Part shown: positions 37,701 through 46,147 of the stretch, one piece after another | Position numbering within the stretch: the stretch's first letter is position 1 | Layout of the letters: each line of letters begins with the position of its first letter | Assembly: GCA_025024175.1 (NCBI GenBank) | Contig: QCXZ01000137.1 | Coordinates: forward strand, 27,209,327-27,273,326 | Origin: Rhyzopertha dominica | Taxonomy: Eukaryota > Arthropoda > Insecta > Coleoptera > Bostrichidae | Direction of reading: 5' to 3' | Length of the DNA stretch: 64,000 nt | Program-made: the position numbers and the translations under genes | The notes under the pieces: generated by a model | Databases searched by the model: none | Told to the model about the DNA's origin: nothing | Seen by the model: the letters and a program-made list of their open reading frames with translations, nothing else

Positions 37701-39972
37701 CACTCGCCACAAATGAAATTTTAAATTCCTGAACCTTTTCACTAGCATGAGTGGAATGGATTGAAATATACTGGTGCGCACGGTACAATGCACAGCATTC
37801 ACTGAGTGTTTTCTATGACAGTATTTAGATGACGTTAGAACTACATGTCAAATGTTAGATTTTTGCCATCTATTGTCTGGGGAGAAAAGTAATGCAACTG
37901 ACATGACAGTTTCAGGGGGCCTATTGAAGTCCATTCTACGTCAGTATTGGGTTTCCTGTGATATCCACACTGCATTCTTAGTTATTTTAAGAGCCTACCA
38001 CTGTTATATTTATTAGTTGAGTAGTAAAATAACTCATATGTAAAATAAACATTTTAAATCAATATAAAAAACAAGAAATTATTTAAATTAAACCATTTCA
38101 TTAAAAATGGAATATATAAAGTATTGACTAACAGTTAAAATATTACAGTATAGTGGAATACACACTGATCTCTAAATAACTGGATGTCGCTTACATACCA
38201 AAATGCATGTAAATTATTTGTGTTAGATTTAAGCCACTTTAGCACCTAGCCGCTGGTCCTTGTACTAAAATTTTGACAAAGGTTCCCTTCTGTGGTAAAT
38301 ATAACGTTAATGATTGACGGTTAAAATCGTGAACTCATCATCTGTCTGCAGATTTCCAAAAGATAATCGTTGTAGTGTTTGAGTAAGAAACATGCACCGT
38401 ACAAACTGGATGTTACGTTTACTCATAACCATATTATATAGTTAAGGATCTAACCTAAAATTTGAACGCGCCGTTAAATTGATAGTACAAGTACCAGCAG
38501 CATGGTGGCTACTTATCACAGTTTTGAATGACTTATGCGACATCCAGTTATTTAGAGATCAGTGGGAATACATCAACGCTTGCTTCACTTTTAAATGCTG
38601 GGCATAACATTAGTTGGTTATATAAAGAAAATTTTTTTAGTTGGGAAAAATGCTTTTCTATTCTATTGACAATAAAATAATGGGCGTTCATAAAAAAATG
38701 TTAAGCAATTCATGTTTTTTTTTAATGCAAACATAGCACCTGCCAAATAAATTCTTACCATTTGATGAAAATTTGACATTTGTCATTTATTGCGCCGATG
38801 AAAATAAGAAGCAATTATTGTTACCTGTGACTAATATGAGCATCATTGTTTCTACAAAAACTCACTGGCAAGAGAAGATTGGGATAAATCACAGAGAATA
38901 AGGAGACGGAAATAATGAAGCTCATTTGACAATTGATACAAGTGACAGTTGAGTTTTTTGTAGCAGCACTGTGATGTTCATTCATAATGAGTATAACCAT
39001 CACTAGCTTACTTGATCCTTAATTTTTATGAACGCCCCATTTATAAGTACAGCTTTCAAATTTTCAATGGGTCGGTTTCTCTTCTCTTTATTAAAGTTGA
39101 TGCTAGCTAAAATCAACCCAGTAGATTACCATGACAACACTTTAAATTGCGGTATGTGATTGGTTTAGATTTTAAATAAAGAGTTGATTTTAGCTTAAAA
39201 TAGAGAAGAGAAATCAACCCTTAATGTTTTTAATTGTTTGTAGTTGGACAGAATCATTGAATAAGTTGCCCTCCGATCCAGTATAATGTAGATTCTTCCT
39301 TTATAAGACTCATAAATAACATTAAATATTCGCTGTTAGCATTTTAGTTTACTTTTTGTGATGTTTAAGAGTACTTTTAAATAACTGTTACACAGGATAA
39401 ACCTAAAGGATATTTATTACTACATGCTAAATAAATATTGCATAAGATGAACAGATTTTTAATAAATAGTCTGCATTTTTTTAAATAGATATCTTCTGGC
39501 ATTACAGGACTGGCTTTAGCAAATACCCTCACTTCACAGAGTGCTCCCATACTAGAAAGATTTGGAAGCATTATGGTTAATATTTTAGAAGCACTTAACG
39601 ATATAACAAAGATGGATGAAAATGGAGTTATGTCTGATTCATTAATTTATGTCGAGGGGCAAAATTTAAATTGTTTCATTGAGGATGCTGAAGGTTATTA
39701 TGAAACGGACCATGATCAACGTAAAAAGCAACTTGTCCTGTCTGATCCTTTACATACAATTGTTTTGAAAGATTACCTGCAAACCCAAGTGAGTATTACT
39801 TCATAAATACTTTTTACTTAGCTGTTATTAATATTGAATAGGCCAATTATATTTTTATTGTTTGTAGGTAATTGAATTAAAAAGACAAGTAGGTTTATCT
39901 CAGTATGAATTACTTTGGCAGACAGTAGATACAGATACAACATCACAATTACAGGGATATATTACTTTGTAA
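19751..39972 (+). CDS. IPO11: Importin-11, complete 12-exon gene
   Basis: Nuclear import receptor of the importin-beta family, which carries cargo such as ubiquitin-conjugating enzymes through nuclear pores under Ran control. Exons: 19751-19888, 19950-20050, 20104-20357, 20934-21200, 21253-21716, 21766-21948, 26606-26938, 31587-31944, 33823-34060, 34116-34333, 39508-39788, 39868-39972. All introns are GT-AG, phases agree, and the sum is 2940 nt (979 aa plus stop), close to the ~975 aa of vertebrate importin-11. The N-terminus (ILKPAESKLREWETHPGFY) is the importin-beta N-terminal domain; HEAT-repeat helices follow. Conserved blocks include NVRWMAVLYIKNGIDKYWRR, ESWKYSLRPGME, KDAVYNAVGLAA, EEHNMLRCAI, SSENLR and the C-terminal LLWQTVDTDTTSQLQ. 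One N (19797) leaves codon 16 undefined. No stop or frameshift is seen. Introns of 49-79 bp contrast with five larger ones; the four largest (1.9-5.2 kb) hold transposons or repeats. Confidence 0.97.
20358..20933 (+). other. IPO11 intron 3
   Basis: A 576-bp intron bounded by G|GTATGT and TTGATTAG. It is AT-rich and I see nothing else in it. Confidence 0.8.
21949..26605 (+). other. IPO11 intron 6, hosts a 2.1-kb inverted-repeat element
   Basis: A 4.66-kb intron between GAG|GTAATG and TTTTAG|GTTGAT. Apart from the element at 23310-25451 it shows no coding or RNA feature. Confidence 0.85.
23310..25451. mobile_element. 2.1-kb element with ~475-bp terminal inverted repeats
   Basis: The left end (atgtacactcaaagactta...) runs inverted and nearly identical to the right end (...taagtctttgagtctacat). 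The similarity continues for about 475 bp, from 23310 to about 23790 on the left and from 25451 back to about 24970 on the right. The arms are less AT-rich than the 1.2-kb centre, which contains no recognisable open frame. This is a non-autonomous long-TIR (fold-back) transposon sitting silently in an IPO11 intron. The exact termini and target duplication are uncertain by a few bases. Confidence 0.85.
26939..31586 (+). other. IPO11 intron 7, hosts a dead mariner
   Basis: A 4.65-kb intron between AAG|GTAAGA and TTTCAG|ATGCAT. Besides the mariner at 28472-29577 it contains a short acagt tandem run at 27834-27851. Nothing else is recognised. Confidence 0.85.
28472..29577 (-). pseudogene. Decayed mariner element in IPO11 intron 7
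   Basis: The ends are related inverted repeats: aggtctaacaattaagtaatgaga on the left, and on the opposite strand aaggtctgactcttatataatgaga, as in mariner elements. On the minus strand the transposase starts MEQLNTE*QTSIKFCVKF and can be followed in fragments: a 'GMRKV' equivalent, LTTKAGSFSMFHK where the family has 'TGDESWFFQYD', VVHKEFVPHGKTV and WILHHNNVSCH (family 'WILHHDNAPAH', with the catalytic Asp replaced by Asn). Many stops and frameshifts make it inactive. The overall length of ~1.1 kb is slightly short of a full mariner. Confidence 0.85.
31945..33822 (+). other. IPO11 intron 8
   Basis: A 1.88-kb intron between G|GTAAGT and CTTTCAG|AATACT. It is AT-rich; the only distinct item is the 5S rRNA-like fragment at 33049-33127. 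Confidence 0.85.
33049..33127 (-). pseudogene. 5S rRNA-like fragment (pseudogene or SINE3 head)
   Basis: On the minus strand the sequence reads CGATCACCGAAGTTAAGTAA, then a CATCAGGCATGGTCAGTACTTGGATG-type stretch (about 33079-33108) and GACCGCTTGGGAATACCATG, which follows the 3' two thirds of eukaryotic 5S rRNA, including the box C region of its internal promoter. The first ~40 nt of 5S are missing. It is a truncated 5S pseudogene or the head of a 5S-derived SINE; no obvious SINE body or poly-A tail decides between them. Confidence 0.75.
34903..35940. repeat. ~287-bp unit in inverted and tandem array
   Basis: A unit of about 287 bp containing 'tctacaatagctaacttttt' is present once forward (about 34915-35200), begins a second forward copy (35200-35247), then flips and repeats about 2.4 times in reverse up to 35940. 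The two reverse copies of 'gaacacaaatcattctacc' are 287 bp apart. The left edge is 'tacagggtgttcacgct', so the array probably arose from a CAGGGTG-ended, TA-inserting fold-back transposon. No coding capacity. Confidence 0.85.
38163..38564. mobile_element. 402-bp MITE, 28-bp perfect TIRs, 8-bp target duplication
   Basis: The 28-bp termini 38163-38190 (cactgatctctaaataactg...) and 38537-38564 are exact inverted copies. The flanks ggaataca at 38155-38162 and 38565-38572 are an exact 8-bp target-site duplication. An 8-bp duplication fits hAT or P superfamilies; the CACTG terminus does not decide. Perfect ends and duplication suggest a comparatively young insertion. No open frame. Confidence 0.93.
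38681..39039. mobile_element. MITE with GGGCGTTCATAAAAA termini
   Basis: The left end tgggcgttcataaaaa (38681) and right end tttttatgaacgcccca (to 39039) are inverted copies of about 16-20 bp around 330 bp of AT-rich sequence. The target duplication is unclear. The short minus frame inside is not protein-like. Confidence 0.7.
39069..39220. mobile_element. ~150-bp hairpin MITE just upstream of IPO11 exon 11
   Basis: The left arm gggtcggtttctcttctct...gctagctaaaatcaac is matched in inverted orientation by gttgattttagcttaaaatagagaagagaaatcaaccc. The arms are about 45 bp with a few mismatches and small gaps. It ends about 290 bp before the exon 11 acceptor. Confidence 0.7.
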
Positions 39973-40238
39973 ATTACAGTTGTTGGATTGAATATCATGG
40001 AACTGATGAAGAAGTGAATTGTGCCTGCATTTTAAGTGACTGGTTTGGTTGTCAAAGAATGCAATTATTATCAGCCAAAGTAACTGGTTTAATACAATTA
40101 TTGTATTTGTTCTGGCCATTGGTTTCAAACTGTATTCTTTTAACAATCATTCCTACGATTTTATGTTTTATCAATCACTTTTCTTTGCAGCCCTTTTTAT
40201 AACTTGTATATAACTAATACATATTTCTGATTTGCATG

Positions 40239-40244
40239 AATAAA
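40239..40244 (+). terminator. Likely IPO11 polyadenylation signal
   Basis: AATAAA in 'tgcatgaataaagact', 267 nt after the IPO11 stop codon. A second AATAAA at 40399 ('gtgaaataaattgg') could serve as an alternative. Confidence 0.6.
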
Positions 40245-40404
40245 GACTGATTAATAATGCTTATATTTTTGCAAATTAACACCATTAATTTTTTTATTGA
40301 TTTTAACGTGATGGAGTAAGTAGCTACTCTTTGATTTAAACAACTTTTTAATTGTTATTTATGTACATTTCTTGTATGTCTTTTAGGAACGTTTGTGAAA
40401 TAAA

Positions 40405-41609
40405 TTGGATTTGATTGAATAATTTGTATATGAGAATTGCAAGTTTCTTCTGGTTATGGATTATTAAACAAACACCTGGAACAATGGTTTTTGTTCTGTT
40501 GGGTAATAGGATATAAAAGTTAATAGAATACCAAGCATTTTTCCAGTTACTTGAATATTAGAATTTTTATCTAATATAAATTGTTGCTAATTACCTATAC
40601 AAATTTAGGAAAAATGTAATGAAAATTTTTATTTTATTAACAAATGTTATATTTCACTCTGGTATGTTTTATTATGATCAGAATAGGGAACTAATTTTTA
40701 TATCAATACTTCTTAAAGAAGATTCATACACATACTTTTTGCTGATTCTTTTTCTTCATATTGTAATTTATTTGGCTTTAACAGTCTAAGTCTAGCATTA
40801 ATAAATTCAAGTGGGCAGAAATTTAAATTTATATTATGCTGCAAAGTACGTATACTGTAGCAAAAATATAGGTACTCGTAGATTGCCTAAACTGTTTATG
40901 AAGTGCATAAACCATTCCAATGTAAACAGCCAAACCTGTGTTTTAAGGGATATTTGAAATAAAATGTTATCCGTGCATTTGTAGTTTATATTAATGAGCA
41001 TTATAATATTTTTAGATGAGTGTGTACATGTTAAATTTCTCATTTTAACAAAATATAAAATTGCCCGGTAATGTCTATTCATTTTTCAGCATTTTATAAC
41101 ATTTGCAATACTTTTTTGTTTGTTTTAAAACCAGCATTCTTACACCTGTAATAACGCAGAACTGCTAAGGTTCAATGAAATGGTAGAACAACCAAATCCA
41201 CTGAAATTAAGAAATAACTGGATAAAACCTTGAACATGAGCACATTACTGTTATGATATTTACACACTTTACTAATGTAAATATATGTAGATGCAATCAA
41301 TGCACCTATTTCAGATAAGTTAGGGGACTTTGCAAAAAAAAATAAATGTGTTACACAATGCTAGGTCAGGTTCGGTGCGAGCGGGGTCTGTGGGTTTGAA
41401 TTAATTATTAAGGATGCCACATCGAAATTCTGATTATGGACAATAAATATTATTGACCTCTTCATATAGTTATTTAATATGTTGGAACTCTCATAAACTG
41501 ATAAAATATATAACCTTAATTTCTGTAAGCATCACATATCTGGATAGTAATGTATTATTGTACACCTTGGACACACAAATAGCATATTCAAATTTTCATC
41601 TTTTAAGTT
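40405..41609. other. Intergenic downstream of IPO11
   Basis: AT-rich sequence after the last plausible IPO11 polyadenylation site. I see no gene, RNA or clear repeat. Confidence 0.5.
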
Positions 41610-42284
41610 GTGTACACTGAGAAATGTTACAAGAAAGCAAACATATGCTGCATCTCTGTAAAGCTGCAGTGGCTTATTTATCGACATTGTTTCCCTTCAC
41701 AAACACTAATGCACTTGGTCTATTGGTGCTCTAACTTCTCAACAGTCTCCTGGAAAATTTTTTGTCCAACCTCTGCAAACCACCTCTTTGCAGCTTGCAT
41801 CACTTCATCATTACTGGAAAATTTTTTCCCACATAAATTTTCTTCTAATATGATGAACAGCACACCTTTTCTTAACTTTCCTCTGCGTTTCTCTTTTAAA
41901 AACGTCCCAAAATTTAGAAATCAATTATGTGTAATAGGGTCCTGTAATACTCTCTCCCTTTTGCAAATAGTCAGAATGATTACTTGAGGATTCCAGAACA
42001 TGGACAGCAAAACTTTTCTAGCAGACAGCATGACTGAATTTGCATGGTGAAGGAGAACCGCGATGTTTCTACTCCTTACTTTGCGCTTTGCTCTCTGGAT
42101 CATTGCTTTCCAAAAGACGCTCACAAGTCAACATCTGATTTCTTTTTTGATCAATGGTATACATTCGGGGCACTGATCTTGCACTCAAGCTTTTCATATC
42201 TAATGGGCCTGTTGCCCCCTTTTTATTGCAGAATATGAATCTGCATGAAAAAAAATTGACCCCTGTTATTTTTATTTTTGCCAA
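41610..42284 (-). pseudogene. Mariner transposase pseudogene with internal deletion
   Basis: Minus-strand pieces run in transposase order. LSARSVPRMYTIDQKRNQML followed by CERLLES matches the linker before the first Asp. Then HHANSVMLSARKVLLSMFWN with PQVIILT is the 'GKVMASVFWDSEGVLLIDYL' region. Then KEKRRGKLRKGVLF, and finally FSSNDEVMQAAKRWFAEVGQ with a tail KIFQETVEKLEHQ, the C-terminal helix. The segment between GVLF and FSSNDEV, which should hold 'HQDNAPAH' and 'PYSPDLAPSD', is deleted, removing two catalytic Asp residues. Stops and frameshifts are also present. It is dead and from a different mariner group than the one in IPO11 intron 7. Confidence 0.85.
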
Positions 42285-42689
42285 ACGCTTAGTTAATGCT
42301 TAAAAAAAGATTGTTTATGTTTAAAATTTGAATCTCTGACGTCAGCGTTCCCTGGCGCGGTTAGTGCGGTGTAACTGTGTAATGTTGCCACGCCATTTTC
42401 TGATCCTGGCATTCCTGCCGGCCGAGATAAGGTTTCTGAAACCGAAGTCGCAACAGCGTTGTCATTTTATTCCAAACTCAACCGTAATTATGAATTATAA
42501 AAACCTACTCGCGAATGGATGTGTTAAACGCGATTCGTTGTTAGTCGTTTTCACTGTAAATATTAACACGTAAAATATATTAAATTAAAATTATAACTTG
42601 TAGCGGATATATCGCACACAGAATTCATTTTATGGCAGCCGAAGGATAAGTCCATATTTGAAATGATATTAAAACTGGGACATTTATTA
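42285..42689. other. CpG-rich island with a CRE-like TGACGTCA
   Basis: Between a dead mariner and a repeat, 42330-42560 is richer in GC and CpG than its surroundings and includes a palindromic TGACGTCA (42337-42344), the consensus CREB/ATF site. This could be a promoter of an unannotated gene or an unrecognised repeat. A 69-codon + frame at 42364 has no known similarity. Confidence 0.3.
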
Positions 42690-44582
42690 AGAGGGGCGTT
42701 TACCTAGAGCGAATCGGGTCATTTTAAGCACCTACCGTTTTACATTTTACCGAGTTATTCGAAACTTTTTCGAAGTGAAATTTCGACATGGCAATGACAA
42801 AAGATGTTAGCTAAAACCGCAAACCCTTTCGCACGAGTCCGTCACGAGAGCAGAATGCGAATGCCCATCCCCACCAGGTCCGTCGCGTGGTATCCACTGA
42901 ACAGTGAGAGGCTAAGATACAATCCTGTCGGGAATGCTCGAGCGGTATACGATCTATTCCGATGTGACTGGATTTCTAAGATTGTATGTCTAATTAGTAA
43001 TTACACGGGACACAGGGGCGCCGACTCCATGGGTGCTCGGGTGCTCCAGCACCCACGAGAGGTAAATTGTGGGTGCGGAGCACCCACGACCAAATAGACA
43101 TCAACACTTGTACCATAAATTCAGATTGACTTATCACACATATAAAAACGAACTCGTTCGTCAAATTTATTAAGTTAGAGCGTCTATAGTCCTGTCAGAT
43201 TACTCAAACCCACCCAACATTATTTTAGAATTCCTTGTGAAAGCAAGTACGTGTAAATGTTGCTCACAGTTTTTGAGTATCTGAGTTTTTATTTATTATA
43301 TTCGAATTTTCATTTATGTGAACCATTTCAAGTATTAATCTCTTGTTTGTACTACTTACTTTATCCAAAATTTTGACATTATCCCAGTTAATATGATGTC
43401 CATTGTTGATTATTATGTGTTCTGTAAGTGAGCATATATCCCTTTGTTTAGTTATATCACTTTGTGGAGAGCCAATTTGTTAACCATCAATTATGATGTC
43501 TGTCCTATGTACTTACCTTCGTAATCCTCACATTCCAAACAATATGTAGCATTTGCTTGATATTTTGCAGGTATTTCTGATTTTAGTCTTGTGAGTAGGG
43601 CTGAGCCATTCTTTTTGTTCTTAATTGCAATTTTTATGTTTTCATTTGTTGTCAATCCAGTAATGTTTGGTAGGGATCCATACCTTCTATGTTCTACTGT
43701 TTGTAGGTTATTGTCAACCATAGGATTATGATTTACCCTCTGCCCCACGTCACCCTGCATATTACCGTTATTCACCGTTAGCTGTGTTTGTGTTACATAA
43801 ATGTTAATAAATCAGTAGTAGAATACAAAATTTTATTTATCAACGTTTTCAGGTATGAATGTGTATTAGTAAATTTTTAAATTTTTCTCAATAAGTTGTG
43901 AATGTGATAATTTAATAATTGTATGTTTCATCTGTTTTATAAAGTTTATTTTAATTTGTGTCGAATGATCTGACAAGTAGTTTATATATCTTCCCGATGA
44001 GGTTGGTTTCCGGTACCAATCCAGTATTATTTTATCATTTTTTCGTACGACTTTGGTGTCCAGAAAGGGTACTCCACATTCTACCTCTCATGCTGTAGTG
44101 AATTTAATATATTTATCATAAACGTTGAACACATTTCTATTCATACAAAAGTTTGTTGATGACTTAATAATGCTGTTACCTGAGTCCTGACGGGACAAGT
44201 TTAATGTTAAAAGCTCTTTCACATTAATTTGCTGTCTGCCGAAGCAATGGGGAGGCGGAAGGAAAATTGTTATAAAAGTTCCTACAGAAATCATGCAGTT
44301 AGAATGAAATGTTATATAGTTCATATTTACAGAAACAAATGGGTTATTCCATATTTTGAATAACCTGGTATAATATCATGGTAAGTTACTAATATCATGC
44401 TTACTTTTTGTGCAAACCCTACAGTCAGCAATTTTCCGAATATTAGTTTAGCCCGTCTGTTGCTCGTACGATCTTTGGGCGATGTCAACCTATCGGCTAC
44501 CCTCTTACGTCCCATGTCCCGCTGGTAATATGGGTTGCATAATTTACATTTCTGCCCGATCGCTCCAAGTAAATGCCCTTCT
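42690..44582. mobile_element. TA-flanked repeat, copy A (split by a later insertion)
   Basis: The left terminus agaggggcgtttacctagag and the right terminus (reverse complement agaagggcatttacttggag) form imperfect ~28-bp inverted repeats. TA dinucleotides flank both ends (42688-42689, 44583-44584), as for Tc1/mariner-type insertion. The body (42690-43012 plus 44190-44582) matches copy B at 58473-59391 closely. Copy A lacks an internal ~220 bp present in B and is interrupted at 43013-44189. No transposase frame is seen, so this is a non-autonomous family. Confidence 0.85.
43013..44189 (-). mobile_element. Insertion with Penelope RT/GIY-YIG sequence, 8-bp duplication
   Basis: Copy A is interrupted here; acgggaca occurs on both sides (43005-43012 and 44190-44197), an exact 8-bp target duplication, and the uninterrupted site exists in copy B. 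On the minus strand the insert carries the C-terminal half of a Penelope-like polyprotein. The RT end reads KYIKFTTA*EVECGVPFLDT, then KIILDWYRKPTSSGRYINYL. The GIY-YIG endonuclease reads ATYCLECEDYEGKYIGQTS, followed after a frame break by LTEHIIINNGHHINWDN and KRLILEMVHIN. The far end (43013 'caggggcgccgactcc', GC-rich with a gtgggtgc hairpin) looks like a hAT terminus, while the other end (CAGGACTC on the opposite strand) matches it only at CAGG. It is therefore either a 5'-truncated Penelope or a hAT carrying Penelope sequence. Confidence 0.8.
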
Positions 44583-44584
44583 TA

Positions 44585-44801
44585 AGTAGGTAAACTCGTT
44601 TAAATCCGAGTTACAGCGTGAATAGCTGCCATTACATAATTTTATTCAAGTCGCAACCTTTAAATAGCAAATTCTCCCAATTTGCGCAAAATCGAACGAT
44701 CTGGCCACACGAGTTTCCATTCATGTAAAATTCGTCAATCACGTGTAAGTCAATTTTTGGTAAATTGTCCGAAGATCCATTCACATAATCTTGCTTCATA
44801 A
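44585..44801. other. Short unassigned interval
   Basis: Nothing recognised between copy A of the TA-flanked repeat and the unidentified reading frame at 44802. Confidence 0.4.
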
Positions 44802-45011
44802 TTGCACAGTATATGTTTGAACAACAACGTACCAAGTAAAGAAAAACAAAACTTTAACGCGTCCTCCGTAAACGTAAACAAAGGTACAGAACCACAGAAC
44901 ATACGCGTGTTCAACAGCGACAAAGGTCCAAAGGTGTCAAGCATGCAACACCGCATCGGCGCAATAGCGGAGTGCCTCTCCAGGAACGGTGACGTATCAC
45001 GAAATATTTGA
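44802..45011 (+). CDS. Unidentified 69-codon frame, coding-like composition
   Basis: The frame is less AT-rich than its surroundings and encodes a hydrophilic product with SVNVNKGTEPQNIRVFNSDK and then KVSSMQHRIGAIAECLSRNG. I do not recognise it. The frame starts without ATG and ends TGA at 45009-45011. It could be the start of a transposon ORF, an exon of an unknown + gene or a remnant. No splice partner is evident. Confidence 0.3.
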   Translation: MHSICLNNNVPSKEKQNFNASSVNVNKGTEPQNIRVFNSDKGPKVSSMQHRIGAIAECLSRNGDVSRNI

Positions 45012-45571
45012 ATTTGGCGGTAAACCTTTAAAGGTAAAAATAAGATACAAAAACATTAAAAATATTTTTTCTATTGCCAGCTTCTAACTCCATTAGGTAC
45101 AGGCAAAGTCGCACATGTGTTATAATAACGATTTACTGTCAAGGGCAACAACCCCTTAGGGTATTTCAGGGAAGTAAAAATTACGGAATTCAATATAGTT
45201 TCGTTACTAATTGCAACATATGCAAATATTTCCATATTTTGGTTAGTATAAAAAATGTATTTAAGTACGTGAACATTCAAGCCAAAGTTGAACTATTTTA
45301 AACCGCCCTCCAAAGGATATGACGACTTAACTGAAAACGGAAATATGCAACTTGGCAACAGTGTTACTTTGCATTCCTTTGTGTCTGTCAAATCACGGTC
45401 TGATGTCGGGCGTCAGACAAACTGATTGTAAACACACGTGGTTTTCTAAACGTTATCATCTTGTGCCGGTGTTGGATTTGTTGTGTTTGTGTTTGATGAT
45501 GCTTAATTAACGCAAGACCAACGAACGATAAACACAAAAAAACAAACAATACCTAAAAAACGCGTTTACAG
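45012..45571. other. Unassigned, promoter-like sequence
   Basis: No gene seen. It includes a CACGTG E-box ('aaacacacgtggtt', near 45433) upstream of a small ATG frame at 45572. Confidence 0.3.
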
Positions 45572-45775
45572 ATGATTCAGCTCAGCTGTCACTGTACTGT
45601 CAGTGGTCAGCTGTACACGATGTTGTTACTCCGATTGTTGTTAATCCCTCTTCTTATTTCAATTGGATCGTTCGGAATGTATAATAAAAAAAAAACGCTG
45701 AAATACCCAATTTTTAGTCTGCTTGTGGTGCCCTACGTGATATATGATAAACCAGTATTTCCACAACTTCCCTGA
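45572..45775 (+). CDS. Small ORF with signal-peptide-like N-terminus (67 aa)
   Basis: An ATG frame whose residues 17-36 (MLLLRLLLIPLLISIGSFGM) form a strong hydrophobic segment after a short polar lead, followed by a basic YNKKK. It could be a secreted or membrane small protein, or the first coding exon of a spliced + strand gene. The tail after the lysines is AT-rich and may be intron read-through. No relative is recognised; the frame could also be fortuitous. Confidence 0.3.
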   Translation: MIQLSCHCTVSGQLYTMLLLRLLLIPLLISIGSFGMYNKKKTLKYPIFSLLVVPYVIYDKPVFPQLP

Positions 45776-46147
45776 TGCGTACTCGTCAGTCTTGCAGTAA
45801 GGACAAGTTGATATGCTGAAAAGTAAATGTTCTCAAACTTGAAGATTCCATAATGTGATTTGTTAGTAGGCTCATTAATTTGAATATAAATACCTAAAAT
45901 AAAGGTTTCAACGTTGCTTGGTTATTACAGACAACAGTTACAACAAACACATTTAAAACTGGGATGCAGAGATATACAATTATAACATTTAAATATTTGT
46001 TTTATGTCAACTTTCTATTAATAAAAGTTAACAAGAAGAAGAAAAACACGTGAATGAATGAGGAGATAAAAGAATCCAGTAAGCGTTTAAAACTCTGGTG
46101 TAATTTGCAGCATAAAAGCCCAGAACTAAAAAATGTATATCTTTATG

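Larger units (their letters stand above)
34334..39507 (+). other. IPO11 intron 10, repeat-rich
   Basis: A 5.17-kb intron between G|GTAAGT and ATTACAG|GACTGG. It contains the inverted/tandem cluster at 34903-35940 and three MITEs (38163-38564, 38681-39039, 39069-39220). Around 36900-37750 the minus strand has protein-like but unrecognised, stop-broken stretches (for example AMSKAGYTVLNCQPSNLDL), perhaps an unknown transposon remnant. Confidence 0.8.

Noticed and set aside
36900..37750. THAP or P-element-like protein on the minus strand
   Set aside because: Some protein-like text (AMSKAGYTVLNCQPSNLDL) but no complete zinc-finger spacing and many stops; not assignable.
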